Origin: Microcaldota archaeon
GTDB lineage: Archaea > Micrarchaeota > Micrarchaeia > Micrarchaeales > CABMGC01
Reading direction: 5' to 3'
DNA: 42,293 bases
Assembly (NCBI GenBank): GCA_021848095.1
Contig: JAJZMZ010000030.1
Span: 1 to 42,293 of the forward strand
The translations under genes were made by a program, and so were the position numbers. The notes below the pieces were generated by a model. The model saw only the letters and a list, made by a program, of their open reading frames with translations. It made no database searches and was not told the DNA's origin. Below are positions 1 to 7,658 of the stretch, piece after piece (position 1 is the stretch's first letter; each line of letters begins with the position of its first letter).

Positions 1-294
1 ATACCTTTCATACTGTTTGAGTTTAAGCCTGCTAGATATTGGCTCTTTTGGCAATATTGTGCCTAGCAAATTACCATTCCAGTTTAGTATGGTTACACTT
101 ACGTTGTGTTTCATAAGCCATCTTATACTCTCAAAGGTTATGTTACCAGTATAGCCGTCTATGATAATTGAATCGTGTTTGATTTGGTGAGGGTAGAATT
201 CTAGTCTTTTGTTATCTAGTTTGTTCTGAATGATTAGCCGTCGCTTATCTACGCTTATGTTCGTGCCAAATCCGGAGATTAGTAGTGAGTTCAT
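1..294 (-). CDS. cas1: Cas1-family integrase, N-terminal part (runs off the left edge)
   Basis: Partial gene: 98 codons are visible from ATG at 294, and the frame is open to base 1. The translation matches the N-terminal beta-rich domain of Cas1: an opening LLISGFGTNISV strand pair, then IIIDGYTGNITFESIRWL, then VTILNWNGNLLGTILP, ending in a Gln/Tyr-rich helix start. Cas1 integrates DNA, either spacers in CRISPR adaptation or whole elements in casposons. The catalytic Glu/His/Asp residues lie in the C-terminal half outside the window, so activity cannot be judged. An in-frame stop just upstream fixes this ATG. It starts 4 nt after the stop of the HTH-protein gene, so the two are probably translated together. 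No cas2, cas4 or CRISPR array is visible. The family call is from motif recognition; CRISPR versus casposon is open. Confidence 0.8.
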   Translation of the reverse strand, partial: MNSLLISGFGTNISVDKRRLIIQNKLDNKRLEFYPHQIKHDSIIIDGYTGNITFESIRWLMKHNVSVTILNWNGNLLGTILPKEPISSRLKLKQYERY

Positions 295-298
295 TACA

Positions 299-1237
299 TC
301 ACTCATATAGCCATTTTTCATTGGTTCTTTTCAAATCTTGATAAGTTGTGGCGGACTGCCTTTGCACACCATCTAGATAATCTAAGGCTTCTCTTTTACC
401 CTCTTTTTGTAGTTTTCTTTCGAATTCTAAAAGGTCGTCTTTGCTATCTTCTATTACTTTAGCAGTAAATTTATTGCCATAAACAACTGACACTAAAGCC
501 TGCTGACTACAGATAAGTAAGTCTTGTTTTAATCGTTCTATTACTTTTTTATCTCTATAAATCCCCAATATCTGAATTAGATTTGGTATTGGGTTATTGG
601 CTTTATTGAAAAATTCCTGCGTTGGATAATTATCTAATAAATTTCTAAGTATTGCAAGAAACTTTCCTTTATTAGATGGATAAAGATGGTTAGAAGCAAT
701 TGCATTGAATAGTATCATTAATAACGTGTTCCTTAATTCATCATCATTAAGCTCGGAGTTTTCTAAACTTCTTTCTAATATATCGGCAAGCACGTTTAGC
801 TGAACTCTATCCAGAAAATATCTCCTATTGTAAGTAAATTGGTAATCTCTAAGTTTCCTTACCCCTAATTTTACATCGTTTGCGTCTTTTGATTTTAACA
901 GTTTAAATATCGCATCCAAATACTTCGTTAAGTCTTTCGTTTCATTTAATGCTATATATATAGCACGCTTGTTTGTATTTTCAATGCCGTATCTATCAAA
1001 CTCGTTGCTTCGGATCGGTACGATCTTTGTTTGTACATTTAACTCGGCACGAAGCCGCCTCTCTACAGTCCTTCGACTAAGTTTTACCTTCTTGACTAGG
1101 TACTTGATCAGTTCCTCTTTTCTAACAATTGGATTGGCGTATAAGGTGTTTGTAAGTTCTATGCCGAAATCTATGTCATTTTCTTGAATATCTATGCCCT
1201 CAGATTTTTGTTTATACTCTGACTTTGCTTTTTTCAT
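299..1237 (-). CDS. HTH plus helical-repeat protein coupled to Cas1
   Basis: 312 aa, no family recognised. Residues about 40-65 (YLVKKVKLSRRTVERRLRAE) look like a helix-turn-helix with a basic recognition helix. The rest, about 100-300, is almost entirely alpha-helical with regular Leu/Ile spacing, like a helical-repeat or ARM-type fold. No catalytic motif, membrane segment or cysteine cluster is seen. It is the first gene of a minus-strand pair with the cas1-like gene, 4 nt apart. A role in DNA binding, regulation or target choice for the integrase is inferred from that coupling only. A TATA-like tract (TTTAAATATT) lies about 40-45 nt upstream of the ATG. Confidence 0.7.
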   Translation of the reverse strand: MKKAKSEYKQKSEGIDIQENDIDFGIELTNTLYANPIVRKEELIKYLVKKVKLSRRTVERRLRAELNVQTKIVPIRSNEFDRYGIENTNKRAIYIALNETKDLTKYLDAIFKLLKSKDANDVKLGVRKLRDYQFTYNRRYFLDRVQLNVLADILERSLENSELNDDELRNTLLMILFNAIASNHLYPSNKGKFLAILRNLLDNYPTQEFFNKANNPIPNLIQILGIYRDKKVIERLKQDLLICSQQALVSVVYGNKFTAKVIEDSKDDLLEFERKLQKEGKREALDYLDGVQRQSATTYQDLKRTNEKWLYE

Positions 1238-1358
1238 TACGACATCCTTTGTGCTATTTATTAAGACAATTACTGAATAAATATTTAAACCTTTCTATTA
1301 TAGTGTGCGCAGATGCGTAAAAACTGCATTTGCTTTGTAATAATATAAATTTGATTCA
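1238..1358. promoter_or_regulatory. Divergent promoter region with a hairpin/operator candidate
   Basis: Intergenic region between the minus-strand HTH/cas1 pair and the plus-strand membrane-protein cluster. It holds a TATA-like tract for the minus side near 1273-1290 and an AATATAAAT tract near 1342-1350 for the plus side. Between them, GCAGATGC (1309-1316) and GCATTTGC (1326-1333) form an imperfect inverted repeat that pairs fully if one G-T wobble is allowed. It could be an operator for the HTH protein. This is inference from position. Confidence 0.4.
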
Positions 1359-1892
1359 ATGAGATTTTCAAAAAGAAACAGAAACTTTGAAGACTGGCTA
1401 TTAAATCAAGATAGATATACGAGTTATACAATGCGAATAACTCGACTTCATTCGCTTTATCCCAAAGCAACTCTAGACCAATTAAGAGGTCATGCCAAAT
1501 CAGAGTTAAAAAAACTTAGTAAAAGTATATCTAAACTAGTATACACTAGAGGTTGGAATACATTAAATCCTAAAGAACAATTGGAAAGAGAACGGGCATT
1601 AGAGGTTCTGAGCCGTGCCAGAAGATCCAATCAATCATTATCAAAACTCAGTAGAGAGTATGCTGTGGATATCTTAAGCAGATTAATCTTACTTGGAATA
1701 GGCATGTATATCACAATCTTCATACTATACAGGCAGGTTTTATTCAATACAAATAGTAATATTGTAGTAACTATATTCTTCTGTCTGCTAGCCCTAATAT
1801 GCTTTGAAGGCTTTGGTGTTCCAATATCTAAATTCTTAAATATGGTATTCGATTCTGCTAAGAAGGCTAATGAGCTAGGGAGGCAGTCATAA
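1359..1892 (+). CDS. Membrane protein with basic N-terminal domain
   Basis: 177 aa, unknown family. The first ~105 residues are soluble and strongly basic, rich in Arg, Lys and Ser. They include YPKATLDQLRGHAKSELKKL, a pattern I associate loosely with archaeal mobile-element proteins. Two hydrophobic segments follow at about 108-127 (ILSRLILLGIGMYITIFILY) and 135-155, so the protein is probably anchored by two membrane helices with the basic part in the cytoplasm. It opens a plus-strand cluster of three closely spaced genes diverging from the Cas1 pair. The next gene starts 12 nt downstream. Confidence 0.65.
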   Translation: MRFSKRNRNFEDWLLNQDRYTSYTMRITRLHSLYPKATLDQLRGHAKSELKKLSKSISKLVYTRGWNTLNPKEQLERERALEVLSRARRSNQSLSKLSREYAVDILSRLILLGIGMYITIFILYRQVLFNTNSNIVVTIFFCLLALICFEGFGVPISKFLNMVFDSAKKANELGRQS

Positions 1893-1904
1893 ACCTGTGC
1901 ATAG

Positions 1905-2441
1905 TTGCAGTTTATAGGGCGAATCGGTTATGGTTCGGCATTTAATACGTCTGCAGCAACTAAAGAGCCGATAATCCCTCTACTTGCTTACACCAAAAAG
2001 TTAGATGTTGTGCCGTTTAGTCGATTTACTGACTACAAAACAGGCAAAGAGTACACAGATAACACAAAGTTCTACTGGAAACTGTTATCAGAATTCTTGT
2101 TTGCTTATGCAGATCACAATGATAACAAATACGATGGGAGGATTGGAGACCTGAGAAGGAAACAAATCGTTATCAGCGATATAGAACATATTGGCAAGGA
2201 ATCGAATAACCTAGAGGAAAGTGAGGTTATCGGCGTTTCAGATAACGATTACGTCGTCTACGATAACAAAACAGAGCAAAAGATAGCGGATGTTATCAAT
2301 GATATGACTACGAAAGACGCTAGGCGTATTGGATTATCAAAAAGGCACTTGTTTAGGTTGAAGAAAAAGATAAAAAAAGGTAAGAAGATAGTATTAAAGA
2401 AGAAAACTGTGAATAAGTTGTCTAAAGTTGGTGTAAAATGA
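1905..2441 (+). CDS. Unknown protein with a Cas1-like C-terminal HTH tail
   Basis: 178 aa from a TTG start. An in-frame stop directly precedes it and no other good start lies near. The N-terminal part (FIGRIGYGSAFNTSA at about 3-17) is Gly/Ser-rich and unassigned. The last ~50 residues contain ARRIGLSKRHLFRLKKKIKK and a Lys-rich end. This resembles the HTH tail I recall at the C-terminus of archaeal orphan Cas1 proteins (pattern: LGI.K.TLW..KK...GK). No Cas1 catalytic core is evident. It may be a DNA-binding accessory protein or a remnant of a rearranged integrase gene. Its stop overlaps the next ATG (ATGA), so the two are co-translated. Its sequence looks richer in G and C than the chromosome to the right. 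Confidence 0.55.
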   Translation: MQFIGRIGYGSAFNTSAATKEPIIPLLAYTKKLDVVPFSRFTDYKTGKEYTDNTKFYWKLLSEFLFAYADHNDNKYDGRIGDLRRKQIVISDIEHIGKESNNLEESEVIGVSDNDYVVYDNKTEQKIADVINDMTTKDARRIGLSKRHLFRLKKKIKKGKKIVLKKKTVNKLSKVGVK

Positions 2442-2932
2442 GCGATCATTCAGATAGATGTTATGTTCCTTTAACAAAAGAGGACTTGATCGAATTAGCA
2501 TTTAGAGCCATTGAAGTTTTAAAAGAAAAAGGAAAACCTATAAATGATTGTAAATGTATGGTTATATCACAAAATACTGCTAGTCATTATTTATCTCCAG
2601 ATAAAAAAATAGGTTTACATGATTTCGATATAATAGCTTTTTTTACCAATCTAAAAAAAGAAACCCACCAACAACCCATAAAAGGAGACTCTAAGCTAAC
2701 AAAGTTTGGAGATTATTGCAAACAATGTCCAAAATCTGATTATATAGCGAGAAAGATGGATATATTTTGTAAGAATATAAAACTTTTAGAAAATATGAAT
2801 CTAGAAGACTCAGTTAAAGAGTATTTTAAAAATTCAGGAACAAAGTGGATTAAAGAAGTAGGAAAAAGACCAATAGTTTGTATAGTCCCAGAAAAACTCT
2901 GTGGAAAAACTTTATGGTCTCCAGACAATTAA
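2438..2932 (+). CDS. Hypothetical cysteine-containing protein
   Basis: 164 aa, unassigned. It starts inside the stop of the preceding gene (ATGA overlap). An N-terminal helix begins with PLTKEDLIELAFRAIEVL, followed by a DFDIIAFF strand that faintly recalls nucleotidyltransferase-like proteins, although the usual GS motif is absent. Cysteines at about 38, 40, 94 and 97 (CKC, then YCKQC) and a later FC could bind a metal. There is no signal peptide or membrane segment. It is the last gene of the plus-strand cluster of the left-hand island, and the tandem 31-bp repeats follow about 65 bp later. Confidence 0.6.
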   Translation: MSDHSDRCYVPLTKEDLIELAFRAIEVLKEKGKPINDCKCMVISQNTASHYLSPDKKIGLHDFDIIAFFTNLKKETHQQPIKGDSKLTKFGDYCKQCPKSDYIARKMDIFCKNIKLLENMNLEDSVKEYFKNSGTKWIKEVGKRPIVCIVPEKLCGKTLWSPDN

Positions 2933-2998
2933 ACATTTTACTACACTTTCTTTCTGCCAACTAATCTTTGGTGCTAAAACTATGTTAGAGAAGGGGGA

Positions 2999-3060
2999 CA
3001 TTTGAGGCTTCTATATATAACCCCCGCACCATTTGAGGCTCTTATATATAACCCCCGCAC
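2999..3060. repeat. Two tandem 31-bp direct repeats without spacer
   Basis: Copy 1 is 2999-3029 and copy 2 is 3030-3060. Each begins CATTTGAGGCT and ends CTATATATAACCCCCGCAC or TTATATATAACCCCCGCAC. They differ only by a swapped TC/CT pair, so 29 of 31 positions match. The C-run is striking in such AT-rich DNA, and each copy contains a TATA-like TATATATAA. There is no spacer, so this is not a normal CRISPR array. The site lies where the accessory island meets the housekeeping genes and could be a duplicated insertion or regulatory site. Confidence 0.85.
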
Positions 3061-3100
3061 CTTTATATTTAAGTATAAAAATTTGTTTTTATATTTAGAA

Positions 3101-3481
3101 TTAAGCTCTTTTTGGAACTCCAAGTTGTAACTTTAATTTCTTCTCTATTCTTTGTATATCTGTAACCTCTCCATTTTCGTTATACAACGTTAATGCTTTA
3201 CTTAAAAAATAGGTTGCTTTAGTACTTAATGTGCTGCCTGCAACTTCGTATAATTGAGCAGCTTTTATTTTATGACCTAATTGTTCAGCTACTTCGGCAA
3301 CACTTCCAACTAAAAGAGGTTTGCCCTTAAGATCCATTGCTTTATCTACAATTATACTGAATAAAGAATTTGCAGTAGCTGTATCTTTATTAGCGATAGC
3401 TGTTTTTATCTCAGGTAGTATTATTGATACTTCCGTTGTACTTTTAGTAGTAGGAACTGTAGGTTTATTTAAGCCAAACAT
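3101..3481 (-). CDS. Small hypothetical helical (TPR-like?) protein
   Basis: About 126 aa from ATG at 3481; a GTG start at 3490 would add three residues. A low-complexity Thr/Ser/Pro start is followed by paired amphipathic helices with Ala/Leu periodicity (KIKAAQLYEVAGSTLSTKAT, then YFLSKALTLYNENG). This spacing recalls tetratricopeptide-like hairpins, but I cannot place it in a family. No membrane segment or cysteine is seen. A TATA-like ATATTTAATTAT lies about 20-30 nt before the ATG, which favours leaderless transcription from 3481. It lies directly downstream of the 5S rRNA gene on the same strand, with 71 nt between. Confidence 0.6.
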   Translation of the reverse strand: MFGLNKPTVPTTKSTTEVSIILPEIKTAIANKDTATANSLFSIIVDKAMDLKGKPLLVGSVAEVAEQLGHKIKAAQLYEVAGSTLSTKATYFLSKALTLYNENGEVTDIQRIEKKLKLQLGVPKRA

Positions 3482-3552
3482 TAAACTCACAAAAAATAAT
3501 TAAATATTATCATATAAATGCTTTTCTAAAATTAAATAATTAAATAAAAAGT

Positions 3553-3665
3553 GTCAAACAGCAATATGCTTTCCCACTATTACAGCAGTATTTCATATCG
3601 AAACAGGCTTAGCTTCCGAGTTCGGAATGGGTTCGGGCGTTTCCCTGTTACTGTGACCGTTTGAC
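3553..3665 (-). rRNA. rrf: 5S ribosomal RNA
   Basis: The minus strand reads GTCAAACGG at the 5' end and GCTGTTTGAC at the 3' end, which pair as helix I (with one G-T). Inside are the conserved loop segments CCGAACCCATTCCGAACTCG and GAAGCTAAGCCTG. The visible length is about 113 nt, slightly short for 5S, so ends may be off by a few bases. No 16S, 23S or tRNA gene adjoins, so it is unlinked from the large rRNAs. Confidence 0.93.
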
Positions 3666-3685
3666 AAGTATATTTAATAAGAAAA

Positions 3686-3696
3686 GATATATATAG
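3686..3696 (-). promoter_or_regulatory. TATA box of the 5S rRNA gene
   Basis: CTATATATATC on the minus strand, 21-31 nt upstream of the mature 5S start. This is the usual distance from an archaeal TATA box to the transcription start. Confidence 0.6.
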
Positions 3697-3787
3697 TTTT
3701 TTATAATAGGAGAAGAACTTTAATAATAAACAATTTATGATCTAAATACACAAAAGTAATTTAAATAAGAAGGAGCAAATTTAAAGC

Positions 3788-5125
3788 ATGTACTCAGATA
3801 AACTTGAAATGTTATTTAAAAAAAGTAAGATAGAGATAGGAGACCAAATTAAAGTAAATAATAAGGGAAAGGCACTTGAAGGCATTTTGATGCCAAGGCC
3901 GGAGTTAGGCGATAACAACATAGTAGTAATAAAATTAAGTAACGGTTACAACATAGGCATAAAAATTGAGGAAAAAAGTACAATAGAAAAATTAGCAGAA
4001 CACACTAAAGAGGAGTTTTCTTTTCCTAAAATAAAAAATATTGAAAATTTAAAAAACAGTAACAAAATTTCACTTTTATATACCGGAGGAACAATAGGCA
4101 GTAAGGTAGATTATGTAACTGGTGGAGTTTATATGCTAACTAAACCAGAAGAGCTTTTACACGAAGTACCAGAGCTAAAAAATATTGCAAATATTGAGGT
4201 TAAAAACCTTATGAGTATAGCTAGTGAAGATATTTCTTATTTAGAGTGGCAAAAAATAGCTGATAGCACAGCAGATGCATTAAACGCTGGCTCTACTGGA
4301 GTAGTTATAACACACGGAACAGATACAATGCACTACACATCAGCGGCGCTTAGCTTTATGTTGAAAGACATTAGTGGACCGGTTGTTTTAACTGGCGCTC
4401 AAAGAAGTAGCGATAGAGGTTCTAGTGATGCTTTTATGAACTTAATTTGCTCGGCTAATGTAGCAGCTAATTCAAACATCAAACAAGTAGGAATATGTAT
4501 GCATGCAACACATAGCGATGACTACTGCAACTTCATAAAAGGAACTAAAGCTAGAAAGATGCACACGTCAAGTAGAGATGCTTTCAAGTCAATAAACTCA
4601 ATGGTTCTTGCAAAGGCATATCAAAATGGCAAGGTAGAGGTTCTTGAAAAAAACAAGGATGTGGAAAAAACAAAGAAGAAAACAATTGCAAATACAAAGT
4701 TTGAACCGAAAATAGCATTAGTAGTTTCATATCCTGATTCTGATCCTGGAATATTACAGTATTATAATAAAAAAGGTTTCAAAGGAGTAATAATAGAAGG
4801 AACAGGATTAGGCCATACGCCTGTTTCTACAACTCATAAAGAGTATAACTGGTTATCTTCAATAAAAGATGCAACAAGTTCTGGAATGGTAATAGGAATA
4901 ACTTCACAGTGTATTAATGGTAGAGTAAATGGAAATGTTTACAGAAATGGAAGACTTATGCAGGAAATGGGAGCCATATATTGTGAAGATATGCTTCCAG
5001 AAGTTGCTTATGTAAAGTTAGGATTTCTTTTAGGTAATCACAATAAAAAAGATACAGAAAAATTACTTCCAGTAAATATTGCTGGAGAAATAACAGAAAA
5101 AACTGACATGAATTCAGATGAGTAA
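3788..5125 (+). CDS. gatD: Glu-tRNA(Gln) amidotransferase subunit D
   Basis: 445 aa, full length. GatD supplies ammonia from asparagine or glutamine so that GatE can convert misacylated Glu-tRNA(Gln) to Gln-tRNA(Gln); GatDE is found only in archaea. An N-terminal beta-barrel-like domain (about 1-75) is followed by an asparaginase-type domain. It carries LLYTGGTIGSKVDYVTGGVY near 98-117, with the first catalytic Thr, and VITHGTDTMHYTSAALSF near 173-190, with the second Thr-Asp pair. GTGLGH near 338 is also typical. GAAGGAG at 3769-3775 could act as a ribosome-binding site, 12 nt before the ATG. Its TAA directly abuts the gatE ATG, so the two form an operon. Confidence 0.96.
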   Translation: MYSDKLEMLFKKSKIEIGDQIKVNNKGKALEGILMPRPELGDNNIVVIKLSNGYNIGIKIEEKSTIEKLAEHTKEEFSFPKIKNIENLKNSNKISLLYTGGTIGSKVDYVTGGVYMLTKPEELLHEVPELKNIANIEVKNLMSIASEDISYLEWQKIADSTADALNAGSTGVVITHGTDTMHYTSAALSFMLKDISGPVVLTGAQRSSDRGSSDAFMNLICSANVAANSNIKQVGICMHATHSDDYCNFIKGTKARKMHTSSRDAFKSINSMVLAKAYQNGKVEVLEKNKDVEKTKKKTIANTKFEPKIALVVSYPDSDPGILQYYNKKGFKGVIIEGTGLGHTPVSTTHKEYNWLSSIKDATSSGMVIGITSQCINGRVNGNVYRNGRLMQEMGAIYCEDMLPEVAYVKLGFLLGNHNKKDTEKLLPVNIAGEITEKTDMNSDE

Positions 5126-6967
5126 ATGGCAAAGAATTTTGATTATGAAAAATTAGGATTTAAATGTGGCCTTGAGATACATCAAAGACTTTCAACTAAA
5201 CATAAGTTATTCTGTGAGTGTTTAGCTAATTTTTTTAACGATAAACAAGTACAAAAAATAGAAAGAAGACAAAGAGCAGTAGCAGGTGAGTTAGGAAAAA
5301 TTGATAAAGCAACAAGTTTTGAAAGTAAGAAAAATAGATTTTTTAATTACCAAGTTTTTGAAAGGAGTAGCTGTTTAGTAGATATTGATGAAGAACCACC
5401 ACATATTCCAAACATAGAAGCTATTAGAAACTCATTAAGTATTTGTACATCGTTTAACTGTGAAGTTCCTGATGAAGTTCAGGTTATGAGAAAGGGTGTT
5501 GTTGATGGAAGTGATCCCAGTGCTTTTCAGAGAACTATGTTAGTAGGATATGATGGAAAAATTATTGTTGAAAATAAAAATATACCAGTAACAACAATAT
5601 TTTTAGAGGAAGAATCAAGCGGAATAGTCAAGAATACAGAGGAGTATGTAGAGTACAGTTTAGATAGATTAGGAATACCGTTGATAGAGATAGATACAGA
5701 TCCTGTAATTAAAACTCCACAAGAAGCAAAGAGAGTTTCAATGGAGATAGGTTTACTTCTTAGATTAACCAATACTGCACAAAGAGGAATCGGTTCGATA
5801 AGACAAGATGTAAATATATCAATAAAAAATGGCTCGCGTGTTGAGATAAAAGGCTTTCAAGAATTAGACAGTATGGATCAAATAATTGATTCAGAAATAG
5901 AACGTCAATTAAGTCTTACCGATATAATTTCTGAGTTAGAAGAAAGAAATGCCAAGGTAGGCCATGCGGTAAATATAACTGACATTTTCAATAATACAAA
6001 GGCAACTTTAATAGCCAATCAAATAAAACAAAATGGAGTTGTAATAGCAGCAAAGTTAATTGGTTTTAAAGGAATAATAGGAAAGGAGTTAACAAATGAT
6101 TTAAGATTGGGAACCGAGTTAAGTGATTATGCAAAAAGTTCAGGCGTTAAGGGAATAATTCATAGCGACGAAAATATGGACAAATATGGCATTACAAAAA
6201 AAGAACTCGATGATATAAGTAAAAAATTGGAGCTAGGTAAGAATGATGCTTTTATAATAATTGCTGAAAAGAAAGACAAAGCAGAGTATGGAATGGAGTT
6301 AGCTCTTGAAAGAGCAAGAGTTGCAATGGTAGAAGTACCCTCAGAAACAAGAGGTGCGGATAGTAAAAAACTTAATACAAGATTTTTAAGACCAATGCCA
6401 GGAAAGTCAAGAATGTATCCTGAAACAGATATCTTGCCAATAGAAATGAATCAAATTTTAAAGGAGTTTAAACCTGAAAAAACAAATGTCGAAAGCATTA
6501 AAAAAACACTTAAAGATGAGATAAAAAATCAACAGTTAGCAGAACAAATGTTATGGTCAAAGGACTTACAACTTTATAGAAAAATAATAAACTCAGTGGA
6601 TGTTTCACCAACTGTTGTTTCTTCAATATTACTTGAAAAGACAAAAGAACTTAGAAGAAGCGGTGTTGAGATAGAAAAACTTAATGAAGAAACATATTTA
6701 GAAATATTCAAAGAGTATGCAAATGGAAGTATAGTTAAAACTGCAATAGGAGAAATAATGTCATTAGTTCCAAAAAATCCGGATGATGTACACAAAATAA
6801 TAAATGATAAATCATTACATAGAATAAAAGGTAAAGAACTTGAAAAAATAATAAAAAGTTTTGACACACAAGATAAAGCAAAACTTTTGAAAGATGTAAT
6901 GAGCAAGTATAGAATGAATATTGAAGGAGAGGAACTTAACTCTTTAATAAATAAAAAAGGTTCTTAA
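5126..6967 (+). CDS. gatE: Glu-tRNA(Gln) amidotransferase subunit E
   Basis: 613 aa, usual length for GatE. It binds the tRNA, phosphorylates the glutamyl group and transfers ammonia from GatD. The N-terminal GatB-type catalytic domain starts with CGLEIHQRLSTKHKLFCECL (about 9-28). Conserved VRKGVVDGSDPSAFQRT-like residues lie near 115 and a GSIRQDVNISI strand near 222. An AspRS-like GAD insertion spans roughly 290-400, recognisable by GFKGIIG and GVKGIIHSDE. The C-terminal helical tail (about 440-613) corresponds to the YqeY-like tRNA-binding domain. It sits between gatD and the AIM24 gene with no gaps, so all three are probably one transcript. Confidence 0.96.
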   Translation: MAKNFDYEKLGFKCGLEIHQRLSTKHKLFCECLANFFNDKQVQKIERRQRAVAGELGKIDKATSFESKKNRFFNYQVFERSSCLVDIDEEPPHIPNIEAIRNSLSICTSFNCEVPDEVQVMRKGVVDGSDPSAFQRTMLVGYDGKIIVENKNIPVTTIFLEEESSGIVKNTEEYVEYSLDRLGIPLIEIDTDPVIKTPQEAKRVSMEIGLLLRLTNTAQRGIGSIRQDVNISIKNGSRVEIKGFQELDSMDQIIDSEIERQLSLTDIISELEERNAKVGHAVNITDIFNNTKATLIANQIKQNGVVIAAKLIGFKGIIGKELTNDLRLGTELSDYAKSSGVKGIIHSDENMDKYGITKKELDDISKKLELGKNDAFIIIAEKKDKAEYGMELALERARVAMVEVPSETRGADSKKLNTRFLRPMPGKSRMYPETDILPIEMNQILKEFKPEKTNVESIKKTLKDEIKNQQLAEQMLWSKDLQLYRKIINSVDVSPTVVSSILLEKTKELRRSGVEIEKLNEETYLEIFKEYANGSIVKTAIGEIMSLVPKNPDDVHKIINDKSLHRIKGKELEKIIKSFDTQDKAKLLKDVMSKYRMNIEGEELNSLINKKGS

Positions 6968-7654
6968 ATGGAATATAAAATTATAGGAAACTCTATGCAA
7001 GCATTGAATATAAAGCTTGAAAAAGGTGAGTTAATTTATTCTGATTCTGGAAAGTTGTTAAGTAAAAGTGCAAACATAAAAATGACCCCTAAACTTTTTG
7101 GAGGTATCGCAGGTGCAATTGAAAGAAAATTAACAGGAGCTACTGCAATGCTTACTGAGTTTAAATCAGTAGACGGCAGTGGAAGTATCTCTGTTTCAGG
7201 AGTTTTGCCTGGAAAGATAAAGGAGATCTCATTAGAAGAGGGAGAAGAGTTCATTGCAGAAAAAAATGCTTTCATAGCTGCGCAAGATAGTGTTAAATTT
7301 ACAATACAAGCAGTTGGAATAGGGGCAGCATTTTTTGGAGGAACTGGATTAATACTTCAAAAGTTTGTAGGTCCTGGAAGTGTTTTCATACATGTTACAG
7401 GAGATATAATAGAGTATGATCTTGATGGCACATTGCCAATCGAAGTAGATCCTGGACATATAGCAGGTTTTGATGCTACGCTACAGTATAAAATAAAATT
7501 TGTAGATAATATAAAAACAGCTATGTTCGGAGGTGTAGGATTATTTTTGGCTACTTTTTCAGGAAAAGGAAAGGTAATACTACATAGCGTTTCAAGATTT
7601 AAATTATCTTCAGAAATTTATAGAGAAGGAGAAGAAGTAACAAAAGATAAGTGA
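6968..7654 (+). CDS. AIM24 / TIGR00266-family protein
   Basis: 228 aa. Beta-rich protein with repeated Gly-rich strands (GGIAGAIERKL, FFGGTGLILQKF, FGGVGLFLATFSGKG) typical of the AIM24 family, whose molecular function is not settled. Residues 60-170 hold the TIGR00266-type core; PGHIAGFDATLQYKI near 161-175 is a family hallmark. There is no signal peptide or true membrane helix. It is the third gene of the gatD-gatE cluster, with its ATG directly after the gatE stop. A link to tRNA amidation is not known and probably reflects shared transcription only. A T-rich tract follows the stop and may end the transcript. Confidence 0.85.
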   Translation: MEYKIIGNSMQALNIKLEKGELIYSDSGKLLSKSANIKMTPKLFGGIAGAIERKLTGATAMLTEFKSVDGSGSISVSGVLPGKIKEISLEEGEEFIAEKNAFIAAQDSVKFTIQAVGIGAAFFGGTGLILQKFVGPGSVFIHVTGDIIEYDLDGTLPIEVDPGHIAGFDATLQYKIKFVDNIKTAMFGGVGLFLATFSGKGKVILHSVSRFKLSSEIYREGEEVTKDK

Positions 7655-7658
7655 AGTT

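Noticed and set aside
969-1187. Open frame on the plus strand inside the HTH-protein gene
   Set aside because: Antisense to a longer, better supported gene; no family signal.
2999-3060. CRISPR array
   Set aside because: Two repeat units lie directly next to each other with no spacer and no further copies, so it does not meet the definition of an array.
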